NCBI GenBank assembly: GCA_947561715.1
Contig: OX387201.1
Coordinates: 16,196,001 to 16,260,000, forward strand
Reading direction: 5' to 3'
DNA from: Ascidia mentula
Lineage: Eukaryota > Chordata > Ascidiacea > Phlebobranchia > Ascidiidae
DNA length: 64,000 bases
Below the pieces are notes generated by a model, which was not told where the DNA came from, searched no databases, and saw only the letters and a program-made list of their open reading frames with translations. The position numbers and the translations under genes were made by a program. This document shows positions 23,652-36,249 of this stretch, piece by piece. Every line of letters starts with the position of its first letter. Within the stretch, counting starts at the first letter, position 1.

Positions 23652-26600
23652 TCACCACACAACACACTGATCTCTGGGTTTCATCGCGCTTCCTTCTTCG
23701 CACCTGAAGGCGTTGGCGAACTCGTTGAAGTTTGAAACGCTCCCGATTACTCTGAAGCAAATCATATAAAAAATTTAGTGGTGACTGGATTGTAGAAAAA
23801 AAATATTTCAAAATTCTTAATTTTGTTTTTCACAGAAGAACTTTAATGCAATAAATATGTAAAAAGAGGTATGGGCACAGATAAAACCATTAGGGTTTTC
23901 GAGTCAGGTGCCCAATATGTTTAAGGTGATTTCCTCACGGAAAATCACCGTCCGCCGTTGAGTTATAGGAGTGTTATTATTTTTTATTTTCCCCATCCAC
24001 ATCAAACCAGGACCATTGTTTTTAGAGAAACGGATTGTTTGTGGCACGCTTGTCGCCCGTTGTGATTTCTTCTCCAAGGCACTTAAGGTGATTTACGAAC
24101 GGAGCTGTAGTAAGTTACATCGTTTTTTTTGTGTCCTCATACAAAACTACTGGCAAGTGACGCAACAAATATTTTGACACAATTTGTAAACCAGCACACC
24201 GCGACCCCTGGCTCATAACATATCTCCCAGTATACTATAGTATGCCGTTGGTTTCCATGAAAAAACATTTAATCGTTGCCACAGTAATTTCATGTTATTT
24301 TTCTTCTTTTTTTTTCAAATGACACACTTTGGCCAATTTACAAAGCACTTCGCGTTTGCAAAGTAATTTTTCACTTGGAAATCACTTTATTTGCAAGTTA
24401 ATTTTTGTATGCAATTATCTCTGTAAATTGTACGTTAAAGTAAATTGTTTTTTCGGTTGGCACTTATATAGGCGACCAGAGCGACCACATGTACCTGTAT
24501 CTTTCTGGTGCGTGGATGCCTTCGATGAGTTGAATTTGTTGTGATTTTAACGTACGCTTCATGCACCAACTCTGAGCAAAACTGACGAAAAACAATTTAT
24601 CGCTACTCAGTTCCATTCCGGGCAACGCGCGTCGTGTACGGTTGTCTTCGGCAATCCGTAGTTTGTAGGCCTGCAACAGCAATACATTCTTTCGGGTATG
24701 AATTCATACGCATTAGAGTCGTTCGCTAACATTTAAAGGGGAAACAAAAACATTACCGGTGAAACAGTAAAAGGTTTCTCAAATTTGGACAAATTAAATT
24801 ATCTTAGGTGCATTCCGACCTACCTTAAAAGCGATCCGCAGACCACCCATATCGGCAACGTTTTCTGCTTCCGTGTGATATCCGTTTACCTTTGAACATA
24901 GAAACAGAAACATTTCAAATCTCAAAAGAATAATAACATGGATATAACACTTTTACATGGACTTGTCTTCTTTGCTTTCGTTAACGTTTTAGTTCAGTTA
25001 TAACTTCATTTCTACAAAGTAACTTACATTCATTTTCAGTTCTTTTACTTCATAGTTGCTGTAGGTCCTTCTGACGCATGAGTATATGTTTTGATCCCTT
25101 GCCACTGCAAAATAATTAGTTTTTAATCAAACTCTGTATATTGGTTTCCAGTTTCCATCAACAAGCAGTTTGCTATTTATTGGCACAGGCTGATGATGAC
25201 CTTGACTATTGTTGAAGACAATCAAACACAATTTAAACTACAAGGCCTCTATGACGCATACAATGAATAAAGACTTGGTTTGCATCAAAATAAACAAAAA
25301 CAACTTACGCCAATCCTCGAAACCATGCAGTAATTCGTGGGCGATGGTGGAGCCGATTGAACCAAAGTTAACCTCCCTGTACACAAGTTATAGGTTAAGG
25401 ACTTGACTACGGATTAGTAATGTCTCGTGCAGGATCCGGGTACCCGAACCCGGCCGGATATTGACCAATTTTCAACATCCAGACCCGGCCGGATAATACT
25501 CCTAATTTTACCGGATAGTTGGGAAAGCATTTTTGTCCTAAAAACGGACAAACATTTCGCAAATTACTTTTTTGGGACGCAGTCTGTGATACTCCCCGAC
25601 TTACGATTTTTCTGTTATTTGTTATTAAGGTTTTTCGTGACGTGTTATACCATATTAATAAATGCCCACGTTTATTTGTTCCACTCATGATAAACTAACC
25701 TTAACATAGCATTCTGTTTGGCAATCACACATTTTTGCCATACCGATAAAATACACGAATCGGTGTTAACAAACTGCCGGATCCAAATTATCCGGCCGGA
25801 TTTGATTGATAACTATCCGGATCCGGCCGGGCCGGATAATTTGGAACTGGGAACATCACTACAAAGGATGCAACTTCTGGCAAGCTGAAAAATCTTGTTT
25901 TACTATTGGTTTGTCTAACAAATTTATTAGGTGTATAACCCTGTTCCGAAATGTGTATGATATCCTGTTTCGTTACGTTATGTTCCGTAGTATCCAAAGC
26001 ATTTTTAATAAAATACAGTATATTGCGTGTGTATTGTATTTTCAAAAAAGATTTTAATTTTGATGGTCAATGAAAACTAACGTGACATGTCATATGTAGC
26101 ATTACAGACCCATTGGTCCACACGCAAATCCTTCAGTATTTTTACACCGGCACTAAATGGATTTCTTTCAGTTTAGATTTTCAAAATCGCCGGGTCATCA
26201 GAGTTGGTTTAAACTTTTCATAGAAAAGGGTGAAAAAACACCGCTTTAAATTGTCTCAACAATTAACCACAGCCATTTAGAGCTGCAGAGAGTACTGATT
26301 ATGGTACTGGACTACCTTCTTCACTAGCATACATAGCGCAGTTATTCTGTGCAGATGTGCAAATTACTAATCGCGAGGTTATCACCAAAAAGTGCGCTCG
26401 TCGTGTTTTTTCAGTTATAATAGCTTCTGTATTGTGTACTTACTCTGGCGCCTGCCTGTCAAACATGGGTGGTTGTAGAAGACCAGCTGGCAAAATCATC
26501 TGGTTGGTCGATCGGACGTAGAAAGCACCAGTTGAGTAAAACGGGAGATTCCACCTAAAAAAGGATTCTGTGTAATGGAATTTCTCCCCCGATATTACTC

Positions 26601-29600
26601 GAAAACAATTAAACCAATTAAGTTGGAAGTGCATGGTCCCTTTCAGAAATAAATTGCGACATGGAATTATATTTGTTTTGTTCCAAAGTAATTTGTAGGT
26701 ATATCACAAAATTATCAGTGCGGAGTTCTCCATGTACAGTACACATTGAATAAACGAAAAAGGGTTGGATTTATTTGTTGAACTTTCCAGTATATCGTGT
26801 CGAAAACCATAAGTAAATAAATTCCTACCACCGCTAAACAATTATTTGCTTTTTGTCATCTGGGAAGATACACTATCTAAAAAAAATAATTTATTTACAT
26901 TTTTATAGTTTTCGACACGATGTACTGGAAAGTTCAATAAATAAATCAAACCTTTTTCAGAGTTTAACATAATTTAAAAAGTTTGTGTCGGTTTATTTTT
27001 GCTACGACTAAATCATTACTGTTTATCTTTTCTAAAGTAAACAACACGGAAACATGTTGGCAATTTAACCTAACTGTTTAACCCAGGACACGCTTCATAT
27101 CCAACAGCGTAATCTTGCAATGGAATTCTTAAATAAAGCTTACTCCATTTGATCAACAGATCCAATGAGCTTGTTGGCTGCTTGTCGAATTTTCGATTTG
27201 ACGCTGTCTATGTAATTGTTGAAGTAAGTGTTCTCGTAGACGTCAAACTGTGAAAACACAAAATAATTAGAACTCTAGAACCGAAAACGATTTCACCCAG
27301 TCCAAACACCCCACTGCAGTTAGTTTAAACATACAATCAATGTATATAGATGCCCTGCATTCATGCCATGCAGGTATAATGTCGGTTGTAAATCTTCTTC
27401 GAAGCATCAACTTAAACGCCTAGCAATTATATAGGGCTAACAATTACTAAGCCATCTTCAAAACGATTTGCTCCTGGTCAGAAGTAGTTCAAAATGTCAC
27501 AAGGTACCTAAATATTCATTAAAATAAATATAATCTTCAAAACAAACAGTGACTACATGTGCTTTACTGTGTTTTTTTTTAAGATTTAAAAAACCGTGAG
27601 TCATGTTTTCGAGTAAAATCTTACAATAACTTTCTTTTTGTTTGACTGAAAATTTAAAATTTATTTTTACAAATATTACACAGGTCAAATTTACTTAACC
27701 TATAGGAAGCACTTTGGACAATAAAACGTGTATTTATTGAACGTTAATGAACGTTTCAATAAGTTGAAATGAAGGTGGAATACGTACGGCATCTTCGCTG
27801 ACCTGGTACTTTCGATCGACTATGGAAGTATCAAGCAACATCCGTTCATCGTAACCAATCTTCACATCAATTGTCGTCAACTTAACAACAGGAAAAGGCA
27901 AGTGTTTAAAATCGCAAACCTTGCTGCACATAAAACGTAAATTAAATAACATTTAATCGTATTTGAGCAAGTACAGAAACTGACGATGCCTTCGCACGAC
28001 GAATTTTATGGGTCGTACATAGTTCACCAATGTCACACGAAATTCAAAATATAACTTTTCTGTTTCGCAAAATTTCCCTTTTCTGGTAGGTATGCATGGG
28101 TCATTATATATGCAAGTGGAGTTTTTCAGTCGTTTCATTCAAATATCTAAAAACTGAATGACTGTCAAACATTGAGGTTGCGGGAAATTTTAATCAATTA
28201 AAAGAGGTCCCTAGCGAAAAAGTCTGGAAATCCCTGCTTTATAGTAATTGGTTCCGAAGAGAAATTGTTTATTTTAGCGTCGATGTGATCCAAATTTAAA
28301 CGTCTAAATTTACATAGGCTGTATAGTTGCCCCGTGACATGTAATGTGGCTTTCCAAATTCCCCCTTTTATAACAAAGTCAGTTAATTCTAGAGAAGAGC
28401 TCATCAGACAGTTTCCCACTCCATACATAGGAGTATTGTAATAAGAGAAGATAAAATCGCAAATAACCTTTGCGATCATTTCGTTTCTGGTAGTTACGTC
28501 TGTCCAAGGAAGACTCTTCAGGTTTTGGATAAACGCCCTCTTCACGTAGTTGGTTATTCCAGTGACCTGTGGTAAAAACAGTAGAAACGATATTAAAACT
28601 TCTCACACGCTATTTGTGTGGTCCACGGTTACGTGACATTGCATTGCTACAAAATGTGTTTTTTAATTAATCCAGCCTGGCATGTTTTTCCCACAGCCAC
28701 GGCGATAGTAACTGGAGTGCATATTTGTTCTCCGTTGGGAATTATGTTGTTTATTCCGCTGCTGTCCCATGGCATTCTTTGCCACAAAAACAACTTATTG
28801 TATTTTCGGGTCCCACCAACTTTATTTGCAGTTTAACTCGTTCCTAACTAAACTCTTATCGGATTGATTGAATTTACATGATAAAATAAACCATCGTGTT
28901 TTCGTATACTGTAGGTGAGATTTCTTAAATAAGTGGATCAATTTACTAAATTTAAGTTTCTTCTGACTATTCGGGACACACCAGCCGTTGAATTCTTACC
29001 GACACCGTCCCGCGGCTTACTTTCAGTACTGCTCGTTCCTCACGATTCTGCTACAGTGGCTGAATTCAAATAAATAGGATTCTGCCCTGACAAACCACTT
29101 TACCACTTTATCGGTACTTTTATTATTTTTGATTTTTATTTCCAGTTAAGCAGAATGTGAAGATTTTCGCAAGGTTAAAAGGTTAAAAACCAGTGATCTA
29201 ATTGTGTAACCAACACCAGAACGCGAGATCGGATATATGTTCGGTCAAAAATATCAGAAAGAATAAAAATTCCGTTTAAATCCAAATATTGTTTGACTAG
29301 GGCGCATTAGTATGCGATTTCATGAAATTTCTGCGATTGCACTTTCGCCAGTATTTTTCATTACCTGCTCTTTGTCGCTAGGTGTAAATGCTTCCCGTAC
29401 ATACATTAAACCGAGGGCATCCGGGAATTGTTGCTTGACGTAACGAAGACATTCCTCCTTCCGAGGTACCGTCACCTGTCCGAGCATAAGTTTAAGATCG
29501 TTTTTTACAGAGCGTCGCATACATATATGGTATAGGTTTGCATAATTTTGACAGAATCATTCGAAAGTCTTCGATAAGGCATTGTCTTATTACCAGCGAC

Positions 29601-32600
29601 ATCAATATACCGAAATTTGACTATTGCAATAAACTAGTAAACTAACCCGCAGCATCTTGTTTCAAACAATTTAGCGCATAGATATGACAAACTTAGTTTG
29701 GATAACGCATCGGTCCAACTGGATAAAAGGCAAATAATCGAATCAATAATATATTTTCAATGACGGCGCAGACTGAATGGCAAAAATGGTTGAACCAAAG
29801 CATCATTTATTTCATTATGCTGCAGTATATACCCCTATACTGAAGTTTAAGTGTCCAATATAAAGTTTTAAAAACCTCTTATGAGCGCTTATGTCAAGAG
29901 AAAAAGGTTTTCTTATTCAACTCAGTAAACCTTTTCTCCGGTGAGGGCGTATGTAAAATCGGCCACAATGTTCCGGAATGGAATTGAGAGTCGCGATGAC
30001 CAGGAGAAGACGAATCTCCACATCATGTAGTTGTGAATAACTCTGTTGGTCAAAACACATGTATGAAAGACTTCTTTCAAATTAGGCCCTCGATTACACA
30101 TTGTTTTGGTACCAGTGACACCTATTTGTTAAGATTTAATTGCGTGAAACGAATTGCTTCGGATTGATGTCGGTCGGTTTGTTACACATTCTAGTGATAT
30201 AGCTGACATCAATCCGAAGCATTTTGTTTCACACAATTAAATTCATGTACTTTTTTCAAAATGGATATTTAATCATATTTGATCATAAAATTATTGTGGA
30301 TTGCCTTTAGTTTGTTACAATAATGTTTTATGCAGTTGTGGCACCAAACACGTGCTATTCTGGGAGTTTATGCGTCTTAATATTTTGCGTATGTCGTTTC
30401 GGAACATTAAAATCAGTCAAAAGTTTCTGACATTATTTGATTTTATGTCAGTGCAAATACCTTGGCGGGGTTTTCATTAATAAACCGGAAAGATTCCTGA
30501 AGTATTCCCGAGTTCCATGTATTAATATTCGCGTGCTTTGCTGTAGTGGAATCATGGATACAATTCGGCGGAACAAACGAAACCACTGAATCTGTAAGGA
30601 AAAACTTTAATAAAAAAAAGTAGTACGCATGTAACCCACAATTTGTAACAAAACTATCTTTTGCCAAAGATGCAGAAAAATAAAACTACTGAATTTTGAC
30701 GTGAAAACAGCATATTTAATATTGTGTTAAAATCAAACTTCTTAATAAAAAGTGGCGATATATATATAGGCCTACTCTATATGTAGATCACAGGTGAAGC
30801 AATTATCTGTGACAAGTAGGTTTGCTCAAATACAAAAAAATCGCAAAAATGCAGTAAAGATTTATAAAATTTAATGTGTTTCTCATGTGTTTAATGTTGG
30901 ATAGATCAAATAATTTCTATATCGATTGATAGAGTTTTTTTTTAATTGCTGTATTTTTGCTCAAGGTTGACGCTTAACAGGAAACTTCAGCAGTTGTGCT
31001 TCCATTATGAGGTCAATAATTAGTTCTGTGTGTCACAAAAGCGACGCCATCCTCGCATAATGCCCATCGATTTCGCCCCACACCAATCCAGGATCATTTA
31101 AAATCGCGCTACCTCCACTATGACGTAACAGAGCAGTGTGTGTTGCTTCATAGAACGGAACTGCATCGAGATTGGATTAATTTCCTTCTGATTGAGTTTG
31201 GCAGCAATTAGAAGGGAAATCCCCCGCGAGGGTCGGCTCAATTGATGGGAGGTCACGTGACTTTGACGATTATTGCGTTTCTGAATATTGTCGACCCACG
31301 CCCCAAAAAATGAGCAATTAAAACGTAACTAAGTGCTACGATATTCAAAAAAGACAGTGAATGTATGAATTTTTTTCAACATTGCAATAAATTTCCTTCG
31401 TCGCCAAACTTTGAATCAAAACTCCCTGAAAACTTCTCGCGTCAAAGCGGAAGGAAACCGACCCCTTCCCGACGTGCCGAAAGTTCAAGGAAATGTTAAA
31501 CTTTCCTGCGCTGATCATGTTTCCAGGAGTTTTACGTCTCGACAGATTGACGTGCGTACGCGGGGGAGATGATTTAAGGGAATGTGACTCGATGAAGCGT
31601 GTTCGCGTTGCTCTTTGTTCGTCGTGTACTTGCCGCGATCGTCCTCATCCATTATTAATCACAATATCGTCACATCAAGTTTTGTGATTTGACGTAGCGA
31701 ACCGCGTTTTTTGTATTTAATAGTTCTAAAAGAAACAGTCGCGATGTCATAACTCTCGTTCGCAACAGCTTTCTGCACCCCCATGCCATGCTTTACCTTC
31801 TGAACAAAGAATATTTTTGCCAAATATGTGGATATAACTCACAGCTGCCATAGCACTAGGGTACTTGGTGTGTTTTTTGTCGAAAACTACAACACCGGGC
31901 AACCAGTGCAATATTAACACCCGAACAGTGCAAGTGCGGAAACGTATCATCCCATTTCCGCTGCAAAAATGTATATTATGCTTTTAGTAAAAAATCGCAT
32001 CCAAGTACGATGAAAAATAGTCATGTTGCAAAGATTGTGTCATGGAGTACTTTTGAAGTAAAGGCCAAACCTACTCCCAAGTGGTTTCCATTTATATATA
32101 AATAAATTCAACAGGATGGCTCTCAAATTCTGCAACTATTGCAAAAGAGCATATCGATATTGCAAAAGACTATTACAGAAGCAAAACACTTTTTACACGA
32201 ACAAGCGTGAGTTCTTCATGAAAGTTAATTAGATGACAAAAGAAAACCAGGTTTCCAATTAACTCAATTTAAGTTTAAAAATAAGGTGGAAACACAATAT
32301 GTCTTAAGGTTATAAAACCCCACAGTATCCGATACGCACGGGACGGATGTCGAATCCGTGTTGTAAACAAATGAATATAAATTCCAGGCATCAAGTATAT
32401 ATGTATCGAATATAAGCAGTTCTACACGAGTGTTCCGTACGCATGGCAAGGAATATAGGAGCCCAGGGATCGATTATTTGCTTTCATAAATCAATATTGC
32501 CATCTCAATTTACCTTCGGACATAATCCAGCCAGCTCACTGATGGATATTGTTTCAAAGTTTTGTACGGATATCTGGTCAAACGGGATCTGGATCTAGAA

Positions 32601-35600
32601 GAAAAACTACGTTAAAAAATCTCACGATTTATTAAAAGAATTTTCGATATTCTGGCATTTGCGATTGAATGTGTAAGACTCTATATACTCGTGTTCATGT
32701 AAGATGGTAAAAGTGTTCAAATCTACTAGAGTTCGATTCATAAGAAACACTTTAACATTCCGTGCACAAATCAATTCTTCTTCGAAAATTTTCCCCATTT
32801 TCAAGCGTAAAGACAGTGTTTGAAAACAAGCTGTTGCAGTTATTATTTTGACCAATCTTACCTCAGCCAACTTCTGTTCGAAGGAGTAAATGTCGTTCAC
32901 AACACTGTCGATACTGTCGATATCAACCACTTTCAGCTGTTCAAGGAGCTTCCTCGCTACTTTCTTGAACAAGCTCTCCAGCTGTTCTGGATTCTGTTCC
33001 TACACAGAAACTTGGGGCGTTAATTTAAATTAGGTTTCCATCGTAACGTGCTCACAAACGCACCGAAGTGCGTTAAGGTTTTGGGATGAAAGCACTAAAA
33101 TTCTTGCTAAAAGTGATTCCAAGGTCTGGCCTAGATCGCTTCTAAATCATCCTGATTACAAAGACACCGAAAAACGTGATTGAAAAGCTCCGAACTTACC
33201 CTTGATAAGTACAAACTTCTGTCGGGCAGAGTTAAAACACCATTTTGTCCGACCTGGAATGTAAAAAAACAACTGTTAGTCCCAATCTGCTCGATAAAAT
33301 GTTGTCGGTCAATTTAGCTTTCTCATTTAGATTGAATAAATTAGCAAAAACTCACATCAATTCCAGTGCTATTAAAAATATGCTCGTGTTTTCAAAACAC
33401 GTTGGTCTTTGCGTAATGACACATTCTGTTTACTTGTGTGGGCAATATATTTGTTCTGATGCAAATGACGAGTTTGTTTTCACAATCGTAAAGGGATCCA
33501 AACTCGTCAAATCATAACAAGAATATAAATTCCGAGGCCGGTGAGCTTTAAACTCGCAACCCTGGGCATTCATGTGTGATATAAATACTTACACACATAC
33601 ATAATGCATCTGGCCAGTCTAAAGGTAGCTCCTATACACGACACTATATGTCCCTATCACCTACCAGCAGTATGTATTTTGATGTATTTGTTGGGTCGAT
33701 TTCGACGTCAATGCCAAACAGGACGCTTGTACTTAAGACCCCCTGGTTCTGGTAAAGTTGCTCGTCCAAATCCCAAGTCGATTCGTCCCAAGTTCCAAAT
33801 GCATCCCATCCGCCCATGTCGGCAATTTTATCCATTAAAGGCCGGGATTCAAGATTTTCGATGGATATTTCGTCGATGCATGATTTGTAAAACCGCTTAG
33901 CCTGAGTTTCCAAAAATATCTATGTTTATCGTTGATAAAAAGCGGTATGTACTGTTTTGAAAAAAGCTGCGTTGAATTTTTTACAAAAAAACGAAAATAT
34001 TTTCAACCGCTTCAAAGATTCAAAATCTCAATCACTTTTCCAAAGAAGGCAATTTACAGAAAAGTTCATCATAGTCGTTTTAAACATTTCGTATTGTTTA
34101 ACAAGACCTAAAACTTCTGTATATATTTGAACAGCATAATGTGCTTCTGATGTTGGCTAGAAATTTTTCGTCGTTTATCAAAAAGTAAGTTTAACATCAA
34201 GCTATGAATCACAGTTGCTGAGAATAATAAAATGGAATGCTATGATGAAGTCTCGCCGCATGGCAGACGAAACGTCGTAAAAATACAGTACGTTTATGCC
34301 AGAAGATCAGTACATTTTTAATTGGAATGCTATCGTTTATTGTTATCAACAAAAAGTTCGTGCTCGTCGTGCGTCAGCGAGAGTCGAACCAGTAACCTCA
34401 CCTTCTCCTCCGCCACGGTGATGTTCCGTTCCATCATAACCGTTCTATTGACGGGTGGTCTGAGCAGTAGTTCGTAAATAAGACGATCGTTTCGCTCAGC
34501 GATCTCACTACTTATTCCGTTTTGGTCCGAATTCAGTCGAATGTAGTTGTTCTTTAACCAACCACCACAAGAATACGAGTAGAAGTCTTCACATTTAAAG
34601 GAACAATGAGTTTTTACCATACCGGAATTCGTGTCCAGGTCAGGTTTTATGTGATAGGGGTCAAGTTCGTTTGATTTATCGTCTTAAAGCTTAGAGATAT
34701 ATCACTTCGCATTAAGTAGTATATAAAAACTTTCAACATAATTGAAACAGGGGTTACGCAATGATTATACACAGGGTCGTGTAAAATGTTGTTCAATGTC
34801 TTACATACGAAAGAAAAATGTAATTTAGACAACAGGATCAGCCTATTCTTGCTAGGTGGTGCCAACGAATCTGTCTTATTTTTATTCTTTTATAGCACAG
34901 AAACTGACGATGCCATGATGGCGAAATTAATATTTCCGTGATATTCTAAAATAAAAGATCTCTCTAACTCTGATCGTCAATCATTCCTTGTGAGTAATTT
35001 TGGATATTTTACATGTAATAGGTTTACCTTCACAAGGGTCCTTTCTTCTGTTTATTTTCGACAGAATGGCTCCAGCGGTTCGGATGCAATCCTTCCTGAG
35101 ACACAACTTCTTCCTCGGTTCTTTGAAGACTGGCATGTTTGTCACTTTAGTGATCTTGGGAATGTGAATGGTTTGAGGCGGCGGGGTTTGCGATGCCATT
35201 TCCTTTTTCCATTCCTTGTTTCTGTCGCTTCCAATCTCGGTCATCTTATCCCTGGTGGCAAAGTGTGCTAACAAGACGATAGTGATGATGAGTAGCACAC
35301 CAAGGAAGCAGATCACCACGCACAAGACTTTTGGACGATGTAAAGGGCTCAGTTCCTTGCCTGGTTCCTCGGAGACTTGCCCACCTTTCGTTTTGCTGTC
35401 ATCCCGGTTTTGCATCCTCATGCCCTTGGAAGGCTGGTTTTCTATTTCACGGCGTTCATCTTTTCGGGAATCCGTCTTCTTTTTCACTTCGCCTGACGCA
35501 AAAGTCACCCTCGGCTTTCCGTTGCTTTTACCATTCCATCCACCCTGTTCCTCGCTGCGGTCCAGAGCGGTTCCGTGAGCCCGCGTTGGCACCGGACGCG

Positions 35601-36249
35601 GGTGCTGGTAAGGTAAGGTAGCGTCTTCGGGAAGGCTGTTGAACTCTGAAAATTGCGATTGGCTGCCTGCGTATGCGGGGGGCGGGGTCGGCGATATTGC
35701 CTGTGAATGGTTGAAATTGAATTGAGACGGAGGCGGAGTCGCTGTTTGGGGCTTGTGTCCACGTGACATTGAACTTGCTGAGCTTGTTTTGACGATCCTG
35801 CGATTGTCTGTTTTCGGGTAATTCACTCCTAGGTTGTCGTTGACTGGGGGTTGGGGAGAAATTGGCCCTCTGCTTGAGGGCGCCCTTCTTTTCAACGAAC
35901 CGCCTCCGCCACCGTCGGGAATATTCCTGGCGTCAATTCTGATCACGGTCGACTTTCGTGATTGCTGATAATTGTTCGCCATCGGGTGCATCTCCGGCGG
36001 TAGCTCTATGACGTCATCGTCGTAACTGTGTGGCGCGCCTGTTCGCTGTAGCGATCTATTGGCATAGGGCGATGATGCCAGGCTTCCGTCTCGCTGTTGT
36101 ATAAACTGGTCAGCCGACGGTGTTGCTAACGGTTCTATATTCGGGGCTTTTCTGCTAGAGAATGACGTCATAGTGGGAGGCGACGTTGTACTGGTTACGT
36201 CACCTTTAAAGCTTCTCATTACGTTGCCGGGATGTTGCCTGCTTCCCAT
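23652..36249 (-). CDS. M13 metalloprotease (neprilysin/ECE family) with long cytoplasmic tail
   Basis: Type II membrane zinc peptidase. Exons: 35028-36249, 34402-34586, 33665-33901, 33200-33253, 32862-32999, 32514-32594, 30461-30591, 29930-30042, 29365-29475, 28468-28566, 27803-27880, 27144-27247, 26444-26554, 25309-25376, 25028-25104, 24824-24889, 24495-24670 and 23652-23751. The protein is about 1,049 residues. Exon 1 gives a Pro/Ser/Arg-rich cytoplasmic tail with a PPPAY motif, then a membrane span near 306-330. The ectodomain shows CEDFYSYSCGGW, the zinc site HELLH (901-905), ENVAD with zinc ligand E945, HAP, and the C-terminal VVW. Odd points: the substrate-binding NAFY/NAYY motif reads GAFY, and HELLH to ENVAD is about 19 residues shorter than in neprilysin. 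By my count exon 29930-30042 is one base longer than its neighbours' phase allows, so recheck it for a miscount or a frameshift. Confidence 0.9.
25415..25861. mobile_element. hAT-type MITE rich in CCGGCCGGAT motifs, in M13 intron
   Basis: The ends TAGTAATGTCTC and its imperfect inverse GGGAACATCACTA bound a 447-bp insert. Flanking 8-mers ctacggat (25407-25414) and caaaggat (25862-25869) agree at six positions, as expected for a hAT target duplication. The interior repeats the palindromic GC-rich word ccggccggat at least five times, in strong contrast to the AT-rich intron. Non-coding. Confidence 0.7.
26756..26957. repeat. Foldback element (inverted repeat with ~70-nt arms)
   Basis: The left arm (26756-26823) and right arm (26886-26957) are inverse copies. 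Each contains the word actttccagta followed by tcgtgtcgaaaac or its complement. The arms are separated by about 60 nt. It lies in the M13 gene intron between 26555 and 27143 and is a typical foldback MITE. The family is not identified. Confidence 0.75.
30133..30243. repeat. Long hairpin, ~39-bp stem
   Basis: 30133-30171 is nearly the exact inverse of 30205-30243 (tgcttcggattgatgtc against gacatcaatccgaagca). The loop is about 33 nt. It lies in the M13 gene intron between exons 30461-30591 and 29930-30042. It may be a small foldback element or a structured intronic RNA. Confidence 0.7.
34244..34322 (+). mobile_element. 79-bp Penelope-like tail fragment with hammerhead-like core
   Basis: The insert is flanked by the perfect 11-bp direct repeat tggaatgctat (34233-34243 and 34323-34333). 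It opens with GATGAAG, followed by a stem (GTCT...AGAC) and GAAACGTC, the layout of the short hammerhead motifs of Penelope-like elements. It ends in tgccagaagatcagta, a tail shared with the 38934-39549 element. The copy begins inside the hammerhead core, so it is a 5'-truncated relic. Confidence 0.6.

Noticed and set aside
31843-31960. A candidate M13 exon on the minus strand (PGVVVFDKKHTKYPSAMAA) with a plausible acceptor and donor, which looked like the VVYDKEYL region of ECE with a frameshift.
   Set aside because: The exon at 30461-30591 joins 32514-32594 in phase and aligns fully with the same family region (IQWFRLFRRI...), so this stretch is not needed. The match is taken as chance in intron sequence.
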